A DNA stretch of 11,790 nt from Saprospiraceae bacterium UBA7328. Lineage in GTDB: Bacteria; Bacteroidota; Bacteroidia; Chitinophagales; Saprospiraceae. This document shows, one piece after another, positions 1-6,554 of this stretch. Numbering within the stretch: position 1 is the stretch's first letter; each line of letters begins with the position of its first letter. The stretch is taken from the NCBI GenBank assembly GCA_002471345.1, contig DKPS01000240.1, positions 1-11,790 on the forward strand, read 5' to 3'. Below the pieces are notes generated by a model. The model was not told where the DNA came from. It was given only the letters and a program-made list of their open reading frames with translations, and did not search any database. The position numbers and the translations under genes were made by a program.

Positions 1-222
1 GGTACTGCTCCAATTGCAGTAGAAATAGTAAAAGGAAAATCTTACTCTTGGTGTACATGTGGCCTTTCTTCAAATCAGCCATTCTGTGACGGAAATCATA
101 AAGAGGGTACAGATTTCACACCTCTACGAATGACGGCCGAAGAAACTAAAACCGTCTATTTATGCACTTGTAAAAGGACGGCAAACCCAGGATTTTGTGA
201 TGGGTCACATAAATCGTTGTAG
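1..222 (+). CDS. Tandem CDGSH iron-sulfur domain protein, C-terminal part (5' end outside window)
   Basis: Frame 1 is open from the first base to a TAG stop at 220-222 and gives 73 residues. Two CDGSH-type 2Fe-2S motifs are visible. The first has C18, C20, C29 and H33 in the pattern CTCGLSS...PFCDGNH. The second has C55, C57, C66 and H70 in the pattern CTCKRT...FCDGSH. Each therefore has the three Cys and one His that bind a labile 2Fe-2S cluster in mitoNEET-type proteins. Two motifs in one short chain resemble the CISD3/MiNT class, which is monomeric and carries both clusters. Family knowledge points to electron transfer or iron-sulfur handling in the cytoplasm; the substrate is unknown. The first motif has Asn where CDGSH has Ser. 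The start and any N-terminal domain lie upstream of the window. It converges on the transporter gene with only 13 bp between the stops, and I see no hairpin there. Confidence 0.9.
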   Translation, partial: GTAPIAVEIVKGKSYSWCTCGLSSNQPFCDGNHKEGTDFTPLRMTAEETKTVYLCTCKRTANPGFCDGSHKSL

Positions 223-235
223 TCAGTATTAAAAT

Positions 236-1561
236 TCAATTGCTGTTTGTAAGGCTTTCTTGAGGATTCTTAGTAAAAAAAGATGCTATGAGAAGTAAAA
301 AGAACCCTGTGCCACAAATAAAGGCAGCCGTGCTATATGAACCAGTTACAGATAAAGATTGACTAAATAGTATAGGGCCAATAGCACTAGCAAAAACTAT
401 TAGAGTCATTGCCTGACCAGTGATTGCTCCCAAATATTTCTTACCGTAAAATCGAGGTAAGAATAATGAAATAACCAATCCGTGTACTCCAGAACAAGTA
501 CCGTAGCCTCCTACAAGTAACCAATAATATAGTCCTGAAGATTGTAGATTCATCATTCCATACATTGTCAACATCGCTGCAATAGAAAATAAATAAGCCA
601 AATACTTTAATTGTATATGATCGCTTATCCAACTACAAAAAATGGTAGATATAACTGAGACCAAGGCAATTGGCTGAAAAATCTGAATAGCAGTATCTCT
701 ACTAAAATCATACTCAGCAAAAAGAGAAACTACATGAAAGGTGAATCCAGTGGCTACGAGACCAAATAGTGCAGGATAGCCAGCAAAAACCCAAAGACTC
801 AAAGTGCTCCTTGCTTCATCTAAAGTGAAATCTTTGTGGATTGGAAATTTTAAAGGTTTCGAGATTGGTCTTTTTGTTTTGGAATAGCCATCTGGTAATA
901 ATCCAAAACTCTCTGGAGATTCTTTAAAGAATAGAATTACAACTATAGGAAACGCAACGGCTGAAACTAAGCCCATTATGATCCATGCTCCTGACCAACT
1001 ATGTCCTAAGATTAAAATGTCAAACAGAACTGGGGCAATTGAAAAACCAAATGCTCCAAAAACATTCATGATTCCAACAGCCAATCCTCTCTTAGCGTCA
1101 AACCATTTTACTACCATCGTACGACTTGAAAGGCTTAGTACTCCTTGACCGAAAAATCTGATGAAAACAAAACCGATAAGAATAAAAACGGATGTAATTA
1201 GTAGGCCTCCTCCGAAAGCATTTGTGATTTTGTCTACTTGACTTAAATACAGAAGGGCTATACCTAATCCAAAAGTTGCAATTAATGTAGTGTATCTAGC
1301 CCCAAATCGATCAAAAAATTGCCCTGCACGAGTAAGTGCTATAGCGCTGATCATTGTGCCTCCCATGTAAGCCAAACTTAGCTGGTCACGACTAAGAGAA
1401 AGTGAGTCTAATAGACTGTCCGTAAATGCTGACACTCCGATAGTCTGACCTGGTGCACTCATCACAAATCCAAGAGTACCAACAGTTAGTACAATCCATC
1501 CATAGTAAAATGGAAATTTTCTAGGATCAATGAATAAGATTGAATTTTGAGACTTGTTCAA
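236..1561 (-). CDS. MFS transporter, oxalate/formate antiporter or monocarboxylate-porter type
   Basis: This is a 441-residue integral membrane protein, the usual length for a 12-helix major facilitator. The N-terminus carries YYGWIVL at about residues 19-25, typical of the OFA / monocarboxylate-porter branch. The MFS motif A, here GQFFDRFGAR (residues 80-89), sits in the loop between helices 2 and 3. A second half with further hydrophobic helices begins after a charged central loop (about residues 215-255, including SKTKRPISKP). The substrate cannot be read from the sequence; a small organic anion is the best family-based guess. It lies downstream of the metalloprotease-like lipoprotein gene on the same strand with a 54-bp gap that holds a candidate -7 promoter element, so it may have its own promoter. 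The start ATG follows an A/T-rich leader without a clear Shine-Dalgarno site. Confidence 0.85.
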   Translation of the reverse strand: MNKSQNSILFIDPRKFPFYYGWIVLTVGTLGFVMSAPGQTIGVSAFTDSLLDSLSLSRDQLSLAYMGGTMISAIALTRAGQFFDRFGARYTTLIATFGLGIALLYLSQVDKITNAFGGGLLITSVFILIGFVFIRFFGQGVLSLSSRTMVVKWFDAKRGLAVGIMNVFGAFGFSIAPVLFDILILGHSWSGAWIIMGLVSAVAFPIVVILFFKESPESFGLLPDGYSKTKRPISKPLKFPIHKDFTLDEARSTLSLWVFAGYPALFGLVATGFTFHVVSLFAEYDFSRDTAIQIFQPIALVSVISTIFCSWISDHIQLKYLAYLFSIAAMLTMYGMMNLQSSGLYYWLLVGGYGTCSGVHGLVISLFLPRFYGKKYLGAITGQAMTLIVFASAIGPILFSQSLSVTGSYSTAAFICGTGFFLLLIASFFTKNPQESLTNSN

Positions 1562-1594
1562 TTAATGACTTAATCTTTTGTTATTGAGATTTTA

Positions 1595-1602
1595 CAAAAG
1601 TA
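1595..1602 (-). promoter_or_regulatory. Candidate Bacteroidetes -7 element for the MFS gene
   Basis: On the minus strand these bases read TACTTTTG, an exact match to the Bacteroidetes -7 consensus TAnnTTTG. They lie 34-41 bases upstream of the transporter ATG, which would give a leader of about 25-30 nt. I see no convincing TTTG-type -33 element at the proper distance, so this is a candidate only. Confidence 0.4.
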
Positions 1603-1615
1603 TCATTCTTAAAAA

Positions 1616-2665
1616 CTATTCTAATAGTTCGAGTTTGATATTGTCAAAGTAGGCTTTGCCTTCAGTTTTATTCAACATGAGAAGAAAGATGTGAATGTTT
1701 TCTACCTTCTCTGGGAAGTATCCAATATTCACAGAAACCGTTTTGTTCTCCAGATTACCATTTAATGTGGTCCTGCCTTGAGTAGTTTGAAACGATGAAA
1801 TCATTAATTCTTCATTGTCTTTTGAATCCGTTCTCATTGCGATGGAAACACCATTGCCAGCAAGATTTTCTGTTGTGATGTCAATAGAAAGCTTTAATCC
1901 ACTTCCAATTGGGTACTGTGGATTTTCAATTGTTCGCCTCCAAAAAGAGAAAGTATTATCAGCACTTGGATTTGTGGATGTGATACTTAATGCAAAATTA
2001 TCTGAGCCTATCGTGTCCAGTCTATCAGAAGTAAAAATACCAGAAGAATCAAATGATGAAAAGAATTTCCAATTATCACTTTGGTCATTGATCTTATCTT
2101 CTATTACTATTGTCGATTCAGTTTTTGTCACCCATGAAGGCGAGTCTTTGAGAGGGTCAAAAAGTTCATCAATGTAGTAGTCTCTTACTTTTGGTGTGAA
2201 CTTATTATACAAATTGAAAAACCCATTACAAGTCTCACTACACATTATGGATGTTGGGTTTGATATTGAAAAATTGCCTTCTTTATGTTGTCTATCTAGT
2301 ATTGCATGCCCAAGTTCATGAAACATCAAAATTTCTCTTTCCAGATCATTTCTATTTGCCCAACATGAAGGCTCAGGACTAATTTCTACTCTCATTGATC
2401 CATTTCCAAGATAGTTGTAATAACCAAATCCGCACACGTCTAATCGTGGAAAGCCAGTGATTACGTAAAGTCTAGAGTCATTGACATTTACTTTCCTTTT
2501 TACCGCTTCATAGATAAAGCGATCTACATAAGGTCGATAATGCTCTTGGATTTTCGATGCTTCATTTGATAATTCTTCAATTAATTCTTGATCTTGAGAA
2601 CAAGATGAAATAATAAGAAGAATTACCATAATCAGGAAAACGTATGTGGAGTCCTGTATTTTCAT
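1616..2665 (-). CDS. Lipoprotein with HExxHx6H metalloprotease-like domain and C-terminal beta-sandwich domain
   Basis: I chose the ATG at 2663-2665, giving 349 residues. An in-frame ATG 39 bases upstream (2704) is rejected because only the later one places the signal peptide at the N-terminus and it has an AAAGG-type site 6-10 bases ahead. Residues 1-21 form a lipoprotein signal peptide with a long hydrophobic core and lipobox IISSC; C22 would be lipidated, followed by SQDQE. The N-terminal domain (about 25-175) has HELGHAILDRQH, with H116, E117, H120 and H127, then TSIMC with M141. This looks like a zincin active site with a distal third ligand and a Met-turn. Classical metzincins use HExxHxxGxxH, so the third His here is one residue later. 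Four nearby cysteines (78, 101, 142, 146) could form disulfides. Residues about 195-349 look like a jelly-roll carbohydrate-binding-type domain ending in KAYFDNIKLE. A surface or periplasmic protease is inferred; its target is unknown. Confidence 0.7.
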   Translation of the reverse strand: MKIQDSTYVFLIMVILLIISSCSQDQELIEELSNEASKIQEHYRPYVDRFIYEAVKRKVNVNDSRLYVITGFPRLDVCGFGYYNYLGNGSMRVEISPEPSCWANRNDLEREILMFHELGHAILDRQHKEGNFSISNPTSIMCSETCNGFFNLYNKFTPKVRDYYIDELFDPLKDSPSWVTKTESTIVIEDKINDQSDNWKFFSSFDSSGIFTSDRLDTIGSDNFALSITSTNPSADNTFSFWRRTIENPQYPIGSGLKLSIDITTENLAGNGVSIAMRTDSKDNEELMISSFQTTQGRTTLNGNLENKTVSVNIGYFPEKVENIHIFLLMLNKTEGKAYFDNIKLELLE

Positions 2666-2673
2666 GAATTCGC

Positions 2674-2691
2674 CTTTCAATGTATTGAAAG
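2674..2691. repeat. 18-bp palindrome over the ribosome-binding region of the lipoprotein gene
   Basis: CTTTCAAT (2674-2681) and ATTGAAAG (2684-2691) are perfect 8-bp inverted arms separated by GT. On the minus strand the second arm to be transcribed contains GAAAG, which is part of the AAAGG-type ribosome-binding site about 9 bases before the chosen ATG. It could be an operator or an RNA hairpin that hides the site. The two-base loop is too tight for a full-length RNA stem, so a DNA-level dyad is somewhat more likely. Chance occurrence in AT-rich DNA is also possible. Confidence 0.35.
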
Positions 2692-2737
2692 TACTTATTA
2701 ACAATCATAATTTCTCTTAAAACTTACTTAAGATTGA

Positions 2738-2801
2738 TGAATCTAGTTGAACGAAGAGATTCAAATATTCTAAGTAATTATTATGTTTTAGTATTTAGAA
2801 T
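2738..2801. repeat. Two consecutive inverted repeats in the gap downstream of the DUF1080 gene
   Basis: TGAATCT (2738-2744) pairs perfectly with AGATTCA (2757-2763) around a 12-nt loop. ATTCTAA (2767-2773) pairs with TTAGAAT (2795-2801) around a 21-nt loop. They lie in the 154-bp gap between the DUF1080 stop (2820) and the lipoprotein ATG (2665), both genes on the minus strand. Neither is followed by a clear T-run in the minus direction, so I do not call a terminator. They may be weak processing or termination structures. Confidence 0.3.
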
Positions 2802-2819
2802 CAACTTTTGTAGAAGAAG

Positions 2820-3449
2820 TTAGATGGATTGTAATGTGATGTTTTTCCACTTTACTTTGATTCCACCCCCATCATGTATTTGCAATGCTATTTGACCAGT
2901 AGCTGCACCTATCTTTTCATCTGTAAGCGATATCATTTTAACTCCATTGAGATAAGTGGTGAGCGTATCGCCGTCGGCTTTTATGGTCATATTATTCCAT
3001 TCGCCCATTTTAAGATGCTTGTCTAGTGATGGATCAGGTTTGATCAGCCACCCTCTTCCATAGGATTCATAAATTCCTCCAGTGCTATGACCAGGAGGAG
3101 CGACTTCTGCTTGCCATCCTGTTATTTTTGTGCCTTCTATAGATGACCTGATGAATACACCACTGTTACCATTGGCTTCCTGTTGGAATTCTAAGGACAA
3201 TTCAAAATTTTTGTATGTGCCAGTAGTGGCTAAATATCCATATCCTTTATCGGAGCCACTTTCACATATAAGAAGCCCATCGTCCACATACCATTTTTCA
3301 GTACCATAAATCTCCCATCCACTCAGATCTTTACCATTAAATAATGATTGACTTTCTGAAGAAGGTTCTTTTGATAGCTGTCGATCATCCATAGATTTAC
3401 AAAAAATGAAAATGGAGGTTATAAAACTGAGTAAAATTATTCTTAGCAT
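2820..3449 (-). CDS. DUF1080 / 3-keto-disaccharide hydrolase-like exported protein
   Basis: The 209-residue product has an N-terminal hydrophobic signal (residues 2-16) ending at C17, followed by KSMDD. F16 just before the Cys is unusual for a lipobox, but Lys plus nearby acidic residues resembles the Bacteroidetes lipoprotein export signal, so a lipid-anchored, possibly surface-exposed protein is plausible. From residue 36 the chain is a single DUF1080 (PF06439) concanavalin-like fold. Marks of the family are SLFNGKDLSGWE near the start, NSGVFIRS in the middle, a GGIYE segment, GEWNNMTI, TYLNGV and the closing IALQIHDGGG. Members have been linked to hydrolysis of 3-keto-glucosides and other sugar-chain work in Bacteroidetes; the substrate here cannot be told. 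It is divergent from the DinB-like gene with a 70-bp gap. The downstream lipoprotein gene is on the same strand, but 154 bp away. Confidence 0.82.
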   Translation of the reverse strand: MLRIILLSFITSIFIFCKSMDDRQLSKEPSSESQSLFNGKDLSGWEIYGTEKWYVDDGLLICESGSDKGYGYLATTGTYKNFELSLEFQQEANGNSGVFIRSSIEGTKITGWQAEVAPPGHSTGGIYESYGRGWLIKPDPSLDKHLKMGEWNNMTIKADGDTLTTYLNGVKMISLTDEKIGAATGQIALQIHDGGGIKVKWKNITLQSI

Positions 3450-3468
3450 TTCTTAGTTTTTGATGTCC

Positions 3469-3480
3469 TAATTGGAATTA
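3469..3480. repeat. 12-bp direct repeat TAATTGGAATTA, copy 1
   Basis: The sequence TAATTGGAATTA occurs here and again at 4062-4073, so the two copies flank the DinB-like gene. Each copy is itself a dyad (TAATT-GG-AATTA). This copy lies in the divergent promoter region and could be an operator half of a pair, or coincidence in AT-rich DNA. Confidence 0.3.
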
Positions 3481-3519
3481 AATCTATGTTCACTTGGATT
3501 TACTTTAAAAGTAAAAAAC

Positions 3520-4047
3520 ATGAACGTAAAATACTCTGACAAATTTGAAAAAATCGAGAAGGCTAAGTCAAAGTGGATGAATGAACTTGGAAAGCTGAGT
3601 GATGAAAAGCAGAAGTCTGAGACTGTTGGACAGTGGTCACTGATACAACATGGTTATCATCTCTATCTTGCCGAAAAAGGATCTTTAGCTTATGTAAAGA
3701 AAAAATTAAGTTTTAATCCAACTTTAGATAAATCGGGAATTCAAACAGTTTTTCGAATTATCCTTTTATGGTTTTTCATGACCTCTCCTTTTAAATTTAA
3801 GGCCCCCGCAACGGTATCAGAAGTTAATTTTCCTGATAACCTCACTTTTGAGATGCTTGAAAGATGTTGGGAAGAGTCTAGGACTGATTTGAAATCTTTT
3901 TTGAATTCGATTGGTGATAAGTACATAGGCCTAGAAGTGTATAAGCAACCTTTAGCAGGGAGGCTAACATTGGTCGGTATGCTGAGATTTTTTGAACTTC
4001 ATCAGAATAGGCATTTTGCTCATTCCAAGAAGCATTTAAACAGATGA
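3520..4047 (+). CDS. DinB-like four-helix protein
   Basis: I chose the ATG at 3520, giving 175 residues. The frame is open to a TTG at 3472, but TTG starts are uncommon in this phylum and the extra 16 residues look unlike a DinB N-terminus. The protein matches the DinB / YfiT fold: a first helix with a QWSLIQHGYH segment (H47) and a last helix with FELHQNRHFAH (H161, H165). Three His from these helices bind a divalent metal in known members. A hydrophobic stretch near residues 77-90 (FRIILLWFFM) is unusually greasy and may pack in the core or touch the membrane. DinB proteins include bacillithiol/mycothiol-dependent transferases and uncharacterised damage-induced proteins, so function is open. 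TAgttTTTG at 3454-3462 is a near match to the -7 element with one extra base. A hairpin follows directly at the stop codon. Confidence 0.75.
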   Translation: MNVKYSDKFEKIEKAKSKWMNELGKLSDEKQKSETVGQWSLIQHGYHLYLAEKGSLAYVKKKLSFNPTLDKSGIQTVFRIILLWFFMTSPFKFKAPATVSEVNFPDNLTFEMLERCWEESRTDLKSFLNSIGDKYIGLEVYKQPLAGRLTLVGMLRFFELHQNRHFAHSKKHLNR

Positions 4048-4096
4048 TCTAATTGGTTTCATAATTGGAATTATTAGATCTATTGTATTTTTTTTA
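4046..4096 (+). terminator. Probable rho-independent terminator after the DinB-like gene
   Basis: GATCTAAT (4046-4053, overlapping the stop codon) pairs perfectly with ATTAGATC (4073-4080). Inside, TTTC and GGAA add a four-pair upper stem (one G-U) with a small internal loop. The stem is followed by a T-rich run (TATTGTATTTTTTTT). It would insulate the tyrosine operon from read-through. The stem is GC-poor, so strength is uncertain. Confidence 0.6.
4062..4073. repeat. 12-bp direct repeat TAATTGGAATTA, copy 2
   Basis: Second copy of the TAATTGGAATTA dyad, 593 bp from the first. It lies inside the terminator hairpin of the DinB-like gene, so its sequence may be partly explained by stem formation. 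Confidence 0.3.
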
Positions 4097-4133
4097 TTTC
4101 CTCTTTTGTAATCTATGGTTGCCTTAGCCTTAA

Positions 4134-4210
4134 TGTTATAATATTTTTTTTATAACATAATGTTGCAATAACAACAAATAATTGTTACATATGCAACATA
4201 AATAGATTGT
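4134..4210 (+). promoter_or_regulatory. Regulatory region of the tyrosine-catabolism operon with clustered TGTT...AACA dyads
   Basis: Three dyads with the same TGTT/AACA ends lie in series. TGTTATAA (4134-4141) mirrors TTATAACA (4150-4157). TGTTGCAATAACA covers 4161-4173. TGTTACATATGCAACA (4183-4198) is a 16-bp palindrome with one mismatched pair. The last two also nest: ATGTTGCA (4160-4167) pairs with TGCAACAT (4192-4199) and, inside, TAACAA (4169-4174) with TTGTTA (4182-4187). The arrangement suggests a cooperatively bound regulator, possibly Lrp/AsnC-like; that identity is inference. A weak promoter may overlap: TTG at 4182-4184 and TAGATTGT at 4203-4210, an imperfect match to TAnnTTTG with an 18-bp gap. 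A protein bound at the 16-bp palindrome would then cover the -33 region. Confidence 0.5.
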
Positions 4211-4243
4211 TCGAGTTTAATTCTTATAAAATAATATAGAATC

Positions 4244-5371
4244 ATGATTGCTACTGTTCCAAAAAAAGAATCGACACCCAAAGATATTATGCCAATTAAT
4301 GGTACGGATTACCTAGAACTTTATGTTGGCAATGCTAAACAAGCAGCGCATTTTTACAAAACTGCATTTGGGTTTCAGTCACTTGCTTATGCCGGTTTAG
4401 CGACCGGATTAAAGGACAGGGAGAGTTATGTCGTTGGTCAAGATAAAATCAGATTGGTACTTACCACACCATTAAAGAGTGGGACTAAAATAGGAGAGCA
4501 TATTGATAATCATGGTGATGGAGTAAAAGTGATAGCCCTATGGGTGGATGATGCTACAATATCTTTCCATTCTGCAGTAGAGAGAGGGGCAAGGCCTTAT
4601 ATGAAACCCACACGTGAAGAAGATAAAGATGGATATGTGATTCGGTCAGGGATTTATACCTATGGAGAAACAGTGCATATTTTTGTAGAAAGAAAAAATT
4701 ATTCTGGAACATTTTTACCTGGATATCAAAAATGGGAAACTCCGCATTACAACCCAACTTCAGTGGGTCTTAAGTATGTAGATCATATGGTTGGTAATGT
4801 AGAATTAGGGAGAATGGATTACTGGGTTGAGTTCTACGAAAAAGTGATGGGTTTCACCCAAATTCTTTCCTTTGATGATAAGGACATATCTACGGAATAT
4901 ACTGCCTTAATGAGCAAAGTGATGAGTAATGGTAATGGCAAGATTAAATTTCCAATCAATGAGCCAGCAGCAGGAATGAAAAAATCTCAAGTGGAAGAAT
5001 ATCTTGACTTCTATGAAGGAGAAGGAGTACAACATATAGCTGTTGCAACAGATGACATTGTCACCACAGTTTTGCAATTGAGAAGTAGAGGAATTGAGTT
5101 CTTAAGAGTGCCTACTACATATTACGACACATTATTAGATAGGGTGGGGAAGATAGATGAAGATTTACAACCGTTAAAGGATTTAGGAATCTTGGTAGAT
5201 AGAGATGATGATGGGTATTTGCTCCAAATATTTACAAAACCAATAGAACCAAGACCTACTATGTTTTTCGAAATCATCCAAAGAAAAGGAGCAAACTCAT
5301 TTGGGAAAGGTAACTTTAAGGCGTTATTTGAAGCGATAGAAAGAGAACAAGAACTTAGAGGAACATTATAA
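4244..5371 (+). CDS. hpd: 4-hydroxyphenylpyruvate dioxygenase
   Basis: A 375-residue cytoplasmic non-haem Fe(II) enzyme that converts 4-hydroxyphenylpyruvate and O2 to homogentisate and CO2. It has two vicinal-oxygen-chelate domains: an N-terminal non-catalytic one (about 20-150) and a catalytic one (about 175-360). The facial triad is visible as H181 in VDHMVGNV, H264 in GVQHIAVATDDI and E343 in MFFEIIQRKG, close to H183/H266/E349 of the human enzyme. The C-terminal gating helix region GKGNFKALFEAIEREQ is complete, and the length fits the family. It is the first gene of the operon: the homogentisate dioxygenase gene begins 12 bp downstream. The ATG at 4244 has an A-rich leader with no Shine-Dalgarno, usual for this phylum. 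The upstream gap carries dyads likely to control the whole operon. A hydroxymandelate synthase is a related alternative, but the gene neighbours argue against it. Confidence 0.96.
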   Translation: MIATVPKKESTPKDIMPINGTDYLELYVGNAKQAAHFYKTAFGFQSLAYAGLATGLKDRESYVVGQDKIRLVLTTPLKSGTKIGEHIDNHGDGVKVIALWVDDATISFHSAVERGARPYMKPTREEDKDGYVIRSGIYTYGETVHIFVERKNYSGTFLPGYQKWETPHYNPTSVGLKYVDHMVGNVELGRMDYWVEFYEKVMGFTQILSFDDKDISTEYTALMSKVMSNGNGKIKFPINEPAAGMKKSQVEEYLDFYEGEGVQHIAVATDDIVTTVLQLRSRGIEFLRVPTTYYDTLLDRVGKIDEDLQPLKDLGILVDRDDDGYLLQIFTKPIEPRPTMFFEIIQRKGANSFGKGNFKALFEAIEREQELRGTL

Positions 5372-5383
5372 ACCTGTTCATTT

Positions 5384-6544
5384 ATGCCATTCTACCACAA
5401 ATTAGGAAACGTTCCGGCTAAACGTCATACCATATTCAAAAATGGAGAACAGCTATATAATGAGCAGCTTTTCGGGACCATTGGTTTTGATGGAATGTCG
5501 ACTCTTCTATATCATGTTCATCGGCCCACACAGGTAAAAGAGATTATCTCGAGCATTGATGTATCTCCCAAAATTGCTGTAGCTAAGAATATTGCATCGA
5601 GAAAACTAATCAGCTTCGATGTGGCATCTAAAGAGGACTTTTTAGAAGCTAGAGAACCGCTGTTGGTTAACAATGATGTGCATGTAGGAGTGGCAGCTCC
5701 AAAGAAGTCATTGAAAGATTATTTCTATAAAAATGCCGATGCTGATGAGATGTTATTCATACATAGAGGAAGCGGTACTTTGAGGACTTTAGTGGGCAAT
5801 ATTCCATTTGAATATGGTGATTACCTCATCATCCCCAGAGGGATGATTTATCAGATTGATTTTGACACAGAAGATAATCGAATACTCTATGCAGAGTCGT
5901 TTCATCCGATATATACTCCTAAGCGATACCGTAATTGGTTCGGGCAGCTATCGGAGCATTCACCGTTTTGTGAGAGGGATTTTAAGTTGCCTCAAGATTT
6001 AGAGACACATGATGAGAAAGGAGATTTTGTTATCAAGGTAAAAAAACAAGGCACCCTTCATGAGATGGTTTATAATACGCATCCATTCGATGTAATAGGG
6101 TGGGATGGATACAATTTTCCATATGGATTTTCTATACATAATTTCGAGCCGATAACAGGTAGAGTTCATCAACCACCTCCTGTACATCAGACATTTGAAA
6201 CTAAAGCTTTCGTAATCTGCTCATTTTGCCCACGTCTTTATGATTATCATCCACAGGCAATTCCAGCTCCATACAATCATTCCAATATTGACTCTGATGA
6301 GGTACTATATTATGTAGATGGAGATTTTATGAGCAGGACAAATGTTGCTCCGGGGCATATCTCACTGCATCCTGCTGGTATTCCGCATGGACCACATCCT
6401 GGAACTTATGAAGCTAGTATAGGCAAGAAAAAGACTGAAGAATTAGCAGTGATGATTGATACTTTTAGCCCACTTCAGGTTACAGAAAATGCGTTAAAAA
6501 TTGACGACGGTACGTATTATAAATCTTGGGTAGATCACTCATAA
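5384..6544 (+). CDS. hmgA: Homogentisate 1,2-dioxygenase (short form)
   Basis: A 386-residue cupin enzyme that opens the ring of homogentisate with O2 to give 4-maleylacetoacetate, using one Fe(II). It is shorter than the roughly 430-445 residue human and Pseudomonas enzymes but has the same two-part layout: an N-terminal beta domain with a cupin-like block (DEMLFIHRGSGTLRT, about 121-135) and a C-terminal catalytic domain. The iron-site region is clear: H299 in PYNHSN, E306 in SDEVLYY, and H335 in IPHGPHPG. The His-to-Glu spacing is seven residues, against six in the human site (H335, E341); D305 occupies the six-residue position. GRVHQPPPVHQTFE (residues 259-272) is another conserved block. 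The position 12 bp after hpd and 10 bp before the fumarylacetoacetase gene makes the function secure. Confidence 0.94.
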   Translation: MPFYHKLGNVPAKRHTIFKNGEQLYNEQLFGTIGFDGMSTLLYHVHRPTQVKEIISSIDVSPKIAVAKNIASRKLISFDVASKEDFLEAREPLLVNNDVHVGVAAPKKSLKDYFYKNADADEMLFIHRGSGTLRTLVGNIPFEYGDYLIIPRGMIYQIDFDTEDNRILYAESFHPIYTPKRYRNWFGQLSEHSPFCERDFKLPQDLETHDEKGDFVIKVKKQGTLHEMVYNTHPFDVIGWDGYNFPYGFSIHNFEPITGRVHQPPPVHQTFETKAFVICSFCPRLYDYHPQAIPAPYNHSNIDSDEVLYYVDGDFMSRTNVAPGHISLHPAGIPHGPHPGTYEASIGKKKTEELAVMIDTFSPLQVTENALKIDDGTYYKSWVDHS

Positions 6545-6554
6545 AACATTGTAA

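Noticed and set aside
1815..2177. Plus-strand open frame of 120 codons
   Set aside because: Antisense to the metalloprotease-like lipoprotein, whose signal peptide and HELGH motif are clear; the antisense product has no recognisable domain.
3472..3519. TTG start extending the DinB-like protein by 16 residues
   Set aside because: TTG is an uncommon start here, the extension is not DinB-like, and the ATG at 3520 fits the first helix well.
4134..4157. TGTTATAA...TTATAACA hairpin as a second terminator
   Set aside because: The T-run is in the loop and not after the stem, and the stem has almost no GC pairs; an operator role fits better with the neighbouring dyads.
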